From Tribonema minus (lineage: Eukaryota; Sar; Xanthophyceae; Tribonematales; Tribonemataceae): a stretch of 64,000 bases of DNA. Shown piece by piece: positions 34,101-43,600 of the stretch (positions are counted from its first letter, which is position 1; the number at the start of each line of letters is the position of its first letter). The translations under genes were made by a program, and so were the position numbers. The notes beneath the pieces were generated by a model, which was given only the letters and a program-made list of their open reading frames with translations, had not been told where the DNA came from and did not search any database. The stretch is taken from NCBI GenBank assembly GCA_017506865.1, contig JAFCMP010000057.1, forward strand, positions 992,001 to 1,056,000. The letters are read 5' to 3'.

Positions 34101-34421
34101 TCTGCCGTTCTGCGGGGGAGCGCTCGCAGGCCCGTCGCTGCTGCTCTTCTGCTGTTGCTTGGGCGGTGTCACAGGCCGGAAGTAATCAGCGTGATTGTTG
34201 GCAGCGGGCCTTGAGTCACGATGCAAGGAATCGCCAGTCCGATTTCTGCGCGCAGCACCAGGCGTTGTGCTGCGTTGTTGAGGTGGCGGTGCTGGAGGTG
34301 GTGTGCGTTGATGTCGCTCCTGCAGCTCGCCTGAAGCAGCAGGCTCTGCATCTATCTGAGCCTCGACCTCCTCCAGGTAGGCCAGAATACTTGCAAGCTT
34401 GTCACTGGTGCTTGCCGTCAT
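28166..34421 (-). CDS. Large coiled-coil protein, possibly centrosomal/ciliary
   Basis: Minus-strand exons 34421-33741, 32556-32416, 31734-31659 (or to 31644), 31150-30933, 30417-30284, 29605-29357, 29015-28799 and 28663-28166 keep phase to about 737 aa. Exon 1 (227 codons, MTASTSDKLASILAYLEEVEAQ) is followed by a Pro/Ser/Gln-rich disordered region. From NELRAELQERRAAVKDRQ onward almost everything is Ala/Arg/Glu heptad-like coiled coil (for example AERERLERLAAARAADV), ending ELDALRRRQFS. Intron 1 has a GC donor. A small extra exon between 32.6 and 33.3 kb cannot be excluded. The KLASILAYLEEVEAQ start and the head-to-head pairing with an axonemal gene suggest a ciliary or basal-body role (CEP131/AZI1-like is one idea), but that is inference. 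Confidence 0.7.
31157..31290. repeat. Long G-runs (C-runs in gene sense) next to a splice acceptor
   Basis: Several G tracts including a run of about 15 near 31257. In gene sense they are C tracts upstream of the acceptor at 31151 and appear to serve as its polypyrimidine tract. Confidence 0.6.
33165..33200. repeat. Telomere-like tract in coiled-coil gene intron
   Basis: CTTACCCTTACCCTAACCCTGACCCTAAACCTAA; degenerate CCCTAA units. Confidence 0.8.
33355..33740. repeat. Tandem intron-like units with GC...AG boundaries, about 125 bp each
   Basis: In gene sense, three to four units each start GCAAG/GCGAG/GCAGG-TGTGATGCTGT.CGCA..TTCATGACACA and end GGATGAAGGGCCTTCACAG or similar. The true exon 1 donor (CAG|GCAAGTTGTGATGCC) opens the array. 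Every unit boundary therefore looks like an AG 3' site abutting a GC 5' site. Confidence 0.85.
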
Positions 34422-34699
34422 TGTTGCTCCCAGTTGCAGTCAGTGCCCCATGTCTGCTCTCGGTTTATGGACCCAAATCAAGCCGATTGTGCTACATGTG
34501 GTGCTGCCTTCCCTACAGCATGCCTCTTGCAGCACCGACAAGCTGGTTTCAGCCTCAAAGCTTCGACTAATTGCGCCGAGGGTGATGTTCAACAATAACG
34601 GAAAGTAACTGTCTGGCGAGAGTTGAAGTACATGACACACTTCGGAAAAGCGAGAGAGAGAGAGAGAGAGAGCCCCAGCCCTGTTGGCGACGCGACGTC
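34422..34699. promoter_or_regulatory. Short shared promoter region between two divergent genes
   Basis: 278 bp separate the start codons of the coiled-coil gene (minus) and the IQUB-like gene (plus). It contains a (GA)n tract at 34652-34672 just upstream of the IQUB-like ATG. A bidirectional promoter is inferred from the spacing only. Confidence 0.5.
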
Positions 34700-36268
34700 A
34701 TGAGTGACGAAGAAGAGGAAAAGGCGGAAGCTCGGAGTGTGGAGGAGGAGGCGTTTGGAGTGCAGGATGCGAGAGACTTCGTGCAGGAGGAGGCAGTCGA
34801 AGCTGCCATGGACTCTGAGCCTGGCTCAGATGGCGCGTACCAAAGACGAGATAGCGGGCAGCAAAGTTCTCCGCGAGAGAACTCCGCACAGGACGCTTTA
34901 AATGCTGGTTATAACGAAGATCTCGATCACCCGCACAGTGAGTCACAGGAGCCGGCATTGGAATCGCAGGATGGCGAGGCAGCGGAAGCGCGCCTCACTG
35001 GCGATGCGGATGAAGCGGCTCCCATCGCCTCGGTCCCGGCATCTCTTGATGCTATGGACAGCTATCCCACCTACTGCGACCCTTTCTACCGCATGCCCAC
35101 GGAGCTGGCTGTGCGGGTAGAAAGGGGAGACGGGGATGCGGAAGTGATAGTGGTCATGGTGGAGAAGTGCCCCGAGGGCGGCTGCAAGCCGTACCTCGGC
35201 GGCTACAAGGCGCGCGCCACCGGCAAGACCTTCCACCACGCCAGCACGCAGTTCGGCAGCAGAAAGAGGGTCGTCAAGGACACCAGCAACCTGCGCAGCC
35301 GGGACACGCAGACCGTGCAGCTGCGCACCGTCCGCGCCCAGACGCGCCGCGAGTGCGGCACGCAGATGGAGCGCCGCGGCCTGCACCTGAGCACTGACGC
35401 CGACGCTCCGTGCAGCGTCGGCGCCTACGTCACCGCCGACGAGTACTGGGCGCGCCGCGCGGCATGCGTCGTCACCATGCAGCGCTACTGGCGCGGCCAC
35501 GCGGCGCGCGCGCGCGTCTGGGGGCTGCGGCAGCGCCGCTGGCAGCGCACCGTCGCGGCGCGGCAGCGCGCGGCCGCGGCCGCCGCCGCCGAGGACCGCG
35601 CGCGCGAGCGCGAGGCGCGCCGCCGCCGCCACCCGCGCACCGCCGCCGACTTCGAGCTGCTCTACAACGAGCTCGCGGCGTGGTGCGCGGCGGAGGCGGC
35701 GCGCGCCGCGGAGCTGCCGGAGGGGCCGCCGCGGCGCGCGGCGATGGCGGCGCTGCTGCGCAAGGAGACGCGGCTGCTGCAGACAATAGAGGGGCTGAAG
35801 CGCGCGGCGGCGCGCGCGGGGGCCGGTGCGCGCGTCGCGCGCACCCTCGACCTCATGGCGCGGCCGAAGCGCTGGGAGCTGCGCGACGGCAGCGCGGCGC
35901 GCGTCGCGACGGAGTGGACGGCGCGCGCGGCGGAGCTCGCGGCGCTGTACCGCGCGCTCGCCGCGCCGCTCGTGGGCGCCGCGGAGCGCCTCGACGTGCT
36001 GCTGCACGTCAAGTGGGCGGTGCGCGGCTTTGAGTGCCGCCTCACGCGCGAGCTCGTGGAGCTGCTGGACCGCGAGGCCGACCTGCTGAGCCGCGGGCGC
36101 GCGGCGCGCTCCATGGCGGGCCTGCGGCTGCGCGCATGCGGCCTGTTCCTGCGCTTCATCGAGACGCCGGACTTCAACCCGGAGGCGTCGCGCTTCCTGC
36201 GCGCGCCGCCGTCGCACCAGCACCTCGCGGTGGCGGCGTCCAAGCAGCTGGTGGGCATCGCGTGCTGA
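34700..36268 (+). CDS. IQUB-like axonemal protein (IQ motif and ubiquitin-domain family)
   Basis: A single exon, 522 aa. After an acidic N-terminal region (MSDEEEEKAEARSVEEE) it follows the conserved core of IQUB proteins in order: KPYLGGYKARATGKTFHHAS-TQ, RDTQTVQLRTVRAQT, TADEYWARRAACVVTMQRYWRGHAAR (IQ motif, ~residue 255), the Arg-rich helix, HPRTAADFELLYNELAAW, LLRKETRLLQTI, LDLMARPKRWEL, AERLDVLLHVKWAV.GFECRLTRELVELLDREADL, and ETPDFNPEASRFLR. IQUB is associated with radial spokes of motile cilia, so the organism probably has flagella. The N-terminal ubiquitin-like domain is not recognisable, and the C-terminal Cys-rich segment of animal IQUB is absent because the frame ends LVGIAC. The start fits the acidic N-terminus and the short divergent promoter. 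Confidence 0.88.
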   Translation: MSDEEEEKAEARSVEEEAFGVQDARDFVQEEAVEAAMDSEPGSDGAYQRRDSGQQSSPRENSAQDALNAGYNEDLDHPHSESQEPALESQDGEAAEARLTGDADEAAPIASVPASLDAMDSYPTYCDPFYRMPTELAVRVERGDGDAEVIVVMVEKCPEGGCKPYLGGYKARATGKTFHHASTQFGSRKRVVKDTSNLRSRDTQTVQLRTVRAQTRRECGTQMERRGLHLSTDADAPCSVGAYVTADEYWARRAACVVTMQRYWRGHAARARVWGLRQRRWQRTVAARQRAAAAAAAEDRAREREARRRRHPRTAADFELLYNELAAWCAAEAARAAELPEGPPRRAAMAALLRKETRLLQTIEGLKRAAARAGAGARVARTLDLMARPKRWELRDGSAARVATEWTARAAELAALYRALAAPLVGAAERLDVLLHVKWAVRGFECRLTRELVELLDREADLLSRGRAARSMAGLRLRACGLFLRFIETPDFNPEASRFLRAPPSHQHLAVAASKQLVGIAC

Positions 36269-37432
36269 CGGCGGCGGCGGCGGCGGCGGCGGCGCGGCAG
36301 TGGCGGCGGCGGTGGCGCGGCAGTGGCGGCGGCGGCGGCGCGGCGGCGGCGGCAGCAGCAGCGGCGCTCTACTCAGGCGTGCTGCACGAGCATCACCACT
36401 ATTGGCTACTATGAATGTATACATGTGCATACTGTGCAAAAGTGAAGCCTTTTGGTGATGCGAGCGTGTTGTGTTGGCCGCTCTGTGACTTCTTCTGTTG
36501 ATGGCAGTGCATTCAAGTGTGCCTCCGGGGCCTGCAGCTGGACATGAATGTTTTCGGACTGATCAGTGGTGGCGTTCATCGGCGCCCGAGCCCCGAGCTC
36601 GGGGCCTCCATCTGCCAACTGATCTTCGGCAGGTTGTTGCTGCGAAAGAAAAGAATGCAGATGAGATGAAGCAGTTCCAGATCATGCTCGGATTGCCGGG
36701 GGGCCGCAGAGCGCCACCTGCCGCAGCACACCACCGCCAGACGCGGCATCATTTTGACCCGCCCCTCGCGCCGCCGTTCACAGCGAACCCTCGGGGCCTC
36801 TGCCAACTGATAAGCCGAAAAAAAATTGTTGCAGCGACACCACAGCGACCACGGAATTGCCGTTCTACTGCATGGAGATGCCGGAGATGCACCTGCACAC
36901 ACTCCTGCTCACTCCTCTCGACCTCGCATTCACTCTCCCTCATCCCGGCACACACAGCCTCGACACCACCACCATGGCTGGCACACGCAGCATGAGTGGC
37001 CGACCTCCGCACGCCCTCGCACCCACCTGAGACGCCACAGCAAGCGCATCGAGAACATCAACAACACCACCGTCTTCGCGGATCTCGCGCACATGGCAGG
37101 TCAGTCATCCACTTGCCACAGCTCTTGTGATTGTTGCTGTACCGCGCAAGCGCACCACTCTCTGCGTGCGTGTTGCTCCGCTTGGATGTGCCGTCGTTGA
37201 GGATTCTGGTGGCATGCGCTTGCCTGGATTCGCTGCACCGGTCTGCTAGTGGCGTACGCTGTTTCGCCGCGCTCACGAGCACAAGCCTTCGTGCTTTATG
37301 CTTGCCGCTTCTCGCGTGTGCTCACGATCTCTCCCCGCTCGCGTTGTGTCTGCGCAGATTTTGCCGGTGCCGATGCGATCCAAGCTTGAAGCAGCACCAA
37401 GCCTCAATGCTACGCGCAAGTGCCTCCGCTTC

Positions 37433-37464
<32 letters not shown>

Positions 37465-37883
37465 CAGCCAACATTCATGCGTAAGTCTGAGTGTCGTGCA
37501 CCCGAGTTGTTACCTGTCTTCGCGGCTCATGCGAGGGGGGGAGATCAGCTATGTGGTGATTGGCTTCGCCAGCACCTCAGTTGTCAACCTCCTTGGGTGT
37601 GCTTTGAGAACAGGGCGAGAGCAGCTATGGTGCACTTCCCATCCAGCTTAGGCACTCCTGCCCCATTGTTGTTACTCTGCGCATCTCATGGCGCAGAGCT
37701 AGAGCACCAACTGGGGCAGTGCAACCTGGTAGTGAGTTGTTACTCCAGTGATGCAGTAGGGCGCAAGTTGTTTGTGCTAGGGTTCTACAGGCATGACTCG
37801 ACAACCTGGGTCCGTCACTGTTACTCAATCTCCAGAGGGAGAGCGAGCTAGAGCAGTGTCAGGCACAGTGCAACCATTCTTAG

Positions 37884-38400
37884 TTGTCACTCTCATCGTC
37901 CATGCAAGTGCGCCAGAGCAGCATTCTCAAAGGTTTTGCCAAGCAGTATGGCATTCACCCACCTCCAGTCATTGTTACCCCCTTAAATGGGGCCAGAGCA
38001 ATGACTGACGTGGTGCGAACCTTTTACGCTGTTACGCTCTTGTGTACACAAGAGCGCGAGAGCAGCGTCCAAAGGTTTGCCATGCAGTGCGGCATCCACC
38101 AGCACCAGTCGTTGTTACCCTTTGATGGGCTAGAGCAATGACTGGCCGCTGTGTAAACCTGTTTTGTGCTGTTGCGCGCTTGTGTGCACAAGAGCGCGAG
38201 AGCAGCGTTTTTGAAGGTTTTGCTGTGCAGTGCAGCATTCACCAGCACCGGTCATTGTTACCCCTTCATGGGGCTAGAGCAATGACTGATGCTGTGTCAA
38301 CCTTCGCGCTGTTACGCTCTTGTGTGCGGTGGCGAGCAAGAGCAACTGTTGAACGGTTTGTCGCTAGCCATTTCCCTGTCCTCACTGTTGTTACTCGCCC
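37884..38400. repeat. Minisatellite, unit about 125 bp, about four copies
   Basis: Units share GGGCTAGAGCAATGACTG, GCTGTTACGCTCTTGTGT, CAAGAGCGCGAGAGCAGCGT and TTCACCAGCACCAGTCATTGTTACCCC. Divergence is moderate, with weaker related copies upstream from ~37.5 kb and downstream to 38.47 kb. Confidence 0.85.
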
Positions 38401-39214
38401 CGTATGTGGGGGCGAGCGAGAGCAACCAGTGACTGAAGCACGAGTCAAGTTTCCGCGCTCCCTGTGTTACTGTGAGCAAGAGCAATTCACACTACCAAAG
38501 ATTTTCTGCCGGCTACTCGCAGCATGAGTGGTTGGTCGCTGTCTGCTGCTGCTGACGATGAGCATCTGCTGCCATGGACTTTCGTCAACATCATGGGCCA
38601 ACATCCGACCAAGCATTGCCATTGCCCCCCCCCCCCGCTCCTTCTCAAGAGCGTAGGCGTTCCGCGCTTTCTCGCGCAACAAGTAGCCCCGGCGCTGCTG
38701 TACTGCTATGCTTGCAGCAGGTCCACTGTAGAGCATACATTGTTTCACATCCACCAAGGGCTTTCGCATGGTTTATACCGCAGTGGCGATCTCTGGGTCA
38801 ACTCAGAAGTAAATGACAGTTGGTATTGTGCCATGCACTTTCATTCTGAACAGGCTTCAATGGTGTCATCCATGTGCGTTGCATGCCTGCTGCGTGCGGC
38901 ATGGTTGCTGAGCTGTGTGCACGCTTTTGCGGTTGCGGCTGCCATGGGCTCTGCTCGCCATGCCGCCTGTACCTAGTGATGGTAGCTGAGCTTGCGTTTG
39001 TGGTACAATTTTGTAGCCTGTTCGTACTGCGTGGCATCTGCGTCCAATGAGAATGTGTACACCTGCCTGCGTGATGTAGTGTCAGAGGTGAACTTGTGGA
39101 TCTACATGCTAGACTTGCTATGCCATGTGTGTGTGTGTGTGTTTGTACCTTTGGCTGATTTGCTGCGCACTGTCTCGACGCCATTGCAAATGCCACAAAA
39201 CATAGGTCATACTT

Positions 39215-39590
39215 CCGGAAGTACAACTATTGGGCTTTTTCGCGCCCTGAGCGAGAATTACTAAAAAGTACAACTATCGGAGGAGCGCGCCCTAAAGCTC
39301 TCAAGGGCATCGCCCTGGCGCGCTTACGCTCGGCACTGTCGGCAGCGCTCCACATGGCGTACTCTGGCCGTGTCATGACACACATGGCAGAATCCAGGGG
39401 GGGGGGCACATGGAGGAGGACGTAGGGGAGGACCCCGAGATGCCATTTGGCGGCGGCGGCGTTTGAGTGGTTGTCGTTGCGACACTTATAGACTGTCATA
39501 CGACATGTAGATTCCTTACAGCTAGATGCCAATCATCTGGGCTTTTTCGCGCCCTGAGCGAGAATTAATAAAAAGTACAACTATTGGGAA
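39215..39590. repeat. Dispersed element or its remnant flanked by 46-bp direct repeats
   Basis: GGGCTTTTTCGCGCCCTGAG followed by CGAGAATTA.TAAAAAGTACAACTAT occurs at 39231-39276 and again at 39539-39584. The core GCTTTTCGCGCCCTGAG also occurs in reverse orientation near 63575-63590. This suggests a dispersed mobile or repeat family. Confidence 0.7.
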
Positions 39591-40672
39591 GTATCATCCT
39601 GTGGTGTTGTTGGGACATGCGTGCTTCTTCGAGCGTAGTGCTTAAAGTATGACAGTGACCATATGTGCCTGCCTGTTATGCAGTCAATTGCACAGGTCGT
39701 TAGCGAGGCATGCATTGCGCAGTATACACATGATGACGATGCTCCATATGCTCACATTATCAGAAGCACAAAAGACATCGTTCAATACCTCCACGGTATG
39801 ACAGTGGACACACGAAGTTGCGTATATGCCAGAGTTTACAACCACAATTCAGTGCATCATGCATTGACTATTGACATCGTACTTGCTCAGAACTAATGCC
39901 TATGTCCGCAAATGATACCACTGACCCACATAGCACATGCCCGCAGCAACATTGCACACACCAAACAAATCACATTTGCCTACACCAAACAAATCTTGCG
40001 CAGCATCACGAGACGTGGATGTTTTAATGTTTGGTGTCTCATAATGACAAATAAAACAGGAGCGTACGGCAAGGCCACACGGCGACGGAGCGATACGCGT
40101 TGTATCCTCCCCCAAAATTGCCGCAGAGCCTCGGACCAAGGGGCACCGGTCGGCGCTGCTCACGAAGCTCAACACACACCACACACGTAAACACAAATGC
40201 CTGCGCGCACAGAGCTCGCCCGCAGTGATCTCGATGCGCCTCGACAGCGTCCGCATGCAGCATGCCATTCGGCACTGCCATGCTGTTGCACATCCCGCGA
40301 CGCGTTGGCGTGTCGTCGCTGCCGCATGCACTGTGCCAGCCCAGCACCTCTGCCGAGCGTTTAATTCCTGCCACCGCGACCACGGCGCCCGCAGAACTGC
40401 GCGCTGCCGGGACGATGACGCGAGGGCTGCGCCGAGCGACGGCAGCGCCCAGACGCTGCTGCGCGCAGCTGTAACTGCCGTCGCTGCTCATCACCACTGC
40501 GACCAGTGCTTGGCGCGTACACTCGCGCCTATAAGCGACCGCGGCGCTGCAGCGCATTTACAGCATGCACGTGACGCCGCTGTCATTGCTGCCGCCGCCT
40601 ACCCATGCGCAGCGGCGGCGGCGGCGGCGGCAGCAGCAGCAGCGGCGGCGGCGGCGGCGGAAGCAGCAGCGC

Positions 40673-43600
40673 TCACTGCGACGGCGCCGACGACCACGCC
40701 TTCACCGAGATGAGGACGCTCACGCCGTCGGGGCCCACGGCGGCGCGCGCGGCGTCTGCGCCCCACGCGCTGAGCGGCGCTGCGTCAGCCGGCGCGGAGC
40801 GCCAGCGCGCTTCCTCCGCGGCGGCGCCGTCTTTGAGTGTGAGAGTGCCGTCGGCGGCGAGCGCGGCGACCCAGCCGTCTTTGCTGGTTGCTGCCGCGGG
40901 CGGCTCGTCGGCGGCCGCGCTGTGTTGAGGAGGGGGGGGGGAGGGGAGGGGGTGAGTGGGGGGGGGGGGGGGGGGGTGACATGATGCCGAGTTTTCGAGA
41001 AGTTGTTGTCTTCTGATCAACGAAACACTCCTTAACGTCTTCTGTTCAACAAAACACTGATCAACGAGTGTCAAACAAGATATCGCTTCGTGTGTCGTGT
41101 GAAGGATTGAAAGCTGGATGCGCAGGTGATGCGGGCGCTGTTACAGTCAATAGCATGCACGCGGCGTTGAGAGGGGTGTTGCAGCTCCTCTGAAGCACCG
41201 CAGACACTGCGGGGGGCTGAGTAACAGGGAGTTCTTCGCAGGGGGGGTGTCAGTTGAGCACACTGTGAGTACAGTAGTTCTGAGCAGGCGGTGACTGCTC
41301 CGTGCAATGCGCAGCCAATCGTCACACGCATGTTGATTCGGCAATAAACAACGCGGCGTTGCGGTGACACCGTAACAGGGTCTGCAGGCCTTGCCGTCAA
41401 GCTCAGAAACGCGCCGGAACCCAGCTGCATGACTGAGGGGAACTACTCAAACTTCTGCATGTGCCAATGCTGAGATGACTGCAGTACGAACTTCTTCGTC
41501 GTGAAGCGAGAGATGCGCGCGCACACAAAGCACTGCACAAGTCCTTGAACTGACGTGAATAACAGACACAAGAACAACACAAGCTGTGAGGGCAATGCAC
41601 TGGAGCATATGCATATGGCGCGCTGTCACTGACCTTGACCACAGCAGCGTGTTGGACTTGGCGCCGGGGCTCTGCGTTGTTGCGAGTGCACGCGTGCAGC
41701 AGGAGGGCCAGCAGACAGAGCAGAGGAACATCAGCGCAGCATTTCGTGATACATGTACTTTACTTCGAAAAACAGTGTTTCAAACTGTTATTTTCAAGCA
41801 AGTATGCAGTCGTGAAACAGCACATGATGTCGTGCCAGCAACGACAACACAAAGGCGTCAGAACATGCAGGCGTCCAGCATCACACATATGTTGCAAGCG
41901 CATGCCCTCGCGTGAGTGCTACCTCAACTATCACACGCGCCACAAAACATGCGCGCGCACTACGCCAACCTCAAGTGAGAACTTCAATCATTGAGAGTCA
42001 ACCTGAAGTGATAGCTTCAACATCTGCTGTGACAGTTCGATACACGCCCACCTCCAGTGAGAATTTCAAACTCTGTGACAGACTAGTCACAACCTTAGGA
42101 AAACCTCAACTTGCAACTTCAACTTCACCTTGCCCCTGTACACCGCGAGCCGCCCCGTCGCCTCCACGACCGCGATGGTCGGCTGGCACCCCCTGAGCTC
42201 CGGCAGCAGCGTGCACCACCCCAGGAACTCCCCCTGCTTGAGAAACTGCAGTCACGGCGGCGGCGCCGCGCGAGCGGGGGGAGAGCGCGATGGTCAATGG
42301 CTGCGGTGTGGGATGCGTGTACAGTAGGGCGAAGTTTGCACAGCCGAACTCGGAACACGCTGTCGCTGTAGGGATGCAGTACGGGTGAGGGTGAAGTCAA
42401 ATTTCCAGTCTGCGTCGGAGCGGAGCGGACTCGGAGTCAGAGAGGAGTCAGGCAGGCTCTCAGTCCGAGTCAAGGAGGCTGGCGGCGCGCAGGCACACAT
42501 CGCTGGGTGATTGGGTGACTGCCATGCAAGGCGCTGTGCGCAGCGGAACGCCGTGTGCAACGGTCGATAAAAAAAACTGCGCGCCCATCAAGTCGGCTCA
42601 ACGGGCACGCGTCTCTCTTGCGCAGCGGCAGTGGGTAGGTACAATGCATATTAATACATACCTTCCTGACCTCAGCGTGCTCCAGGGCATGCACGCAGGA
42701 CCACACGGCAGCAGCACACACATCTCGAAAGCGCGGCAGCAGAAGGTGAGTATAATGCATATGAATACGTACCTCCCCCGACCTCAGCGTGCTCCGGGGC
42801 ACGTAGGACCACACGGCAGTGGCATATACATCGCAAAAGCGCGGCGGCAGCAGGCGGGTGAAAATGCTAAACATGCATATTCTCACGTACCTCCCCTGAC
42901 CTCAGCGTGCTCCGCGGCACGTAGGACCAAACGGCAGCAGCATACACATCACGAAAGCGCGGCGGCAGTAGGTAGGCATTATGCATACTTCCGAAGTAAT
43001 GGTACATACCTCCCCTGACTTCAGCGTGCTCCGCAGCACGTAGGACCAAGCGGCAGCAGCATTTACATCACGAAAGCGCGACGGCAGTGGGTAGGTATGA
43101 CACGACTCGATACGTACCTCCCCCGACCTCAGCGTGCTCCGCGGCACGTAGGACCACACGGCAAAGGCGGCCAGGCCCATGACGCCCAGCCCCCGCGCCG
43201 CGCTCAGCAGCGACTTGACCTGCAGCGCGCAGGGGGCAATAGCGCCGTATTTGCGTGAGTGCTGAGGCGAGGATTCACTGGTGATATGAATGCAATGGAA
43301 CCTAACTATACCCTACCCCTGACCCTTGCCCTAACCCTAGCCCCAAAGCCTAACCCTACACCTGACACTTGTCCTCACCCCTGACGCTTGCCCTACCCCT
43401 ATACCTAAAACCTACCCCTACCCCTGACACTTGCCCTAACCCTAGCCCTAAGAGGGCTGCGAGGGACGTGGGAGGTCACGCAGCCCTGGGGCGCTACTCG
43501 ATCAACGCGTGAGCTCCTGTTGCCGTCGCCTCCGACGAGGGGGGAGTTGTGCAGTATTCATGCGGGCGAACGCCTGCCCGCCCAGCATACAAGTTCGGCA

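Larger units (their letters stand above)
36269..40672. other. Repeat-rich 4.4 kb without a resolved gene
   Basis: Begins with a GGC-repeat 3' flank of the IQUB-like gene (36270-36362). A plus-strand segment at 37020-37098 ending in a GT (frame RRHSKRIENINNTTVFADLAHMA) looks exon-like but I cannot place it in a gene. A (CAG)n run lies at 37435-37464. A minisatellite occupies about 37.9-38.4 kb. Opposing frames at 38467-38976 (minus QQRRGYLLREKARNAYALEKE; plus DLWVNSEVNDSWYCAMHF) are undecided. A repeat pair sits at 39.2-39.6 kb. Nothing here could be assigned a function. Confidence 0.5.

Noticed and set aside
38524-38976. 150-codon plus-strand ORF (MSGWSLSAAADDEHLLPW)
   Set aside because: The opposite strand looks at least as protein-like, a C11 run lies inside, and no domain or splice context supports either.
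42000-43200. Five tandem genes with VWSYVPRS-like ends
   Set aside because: Same reason: partial copies of a single exon end with donor site.
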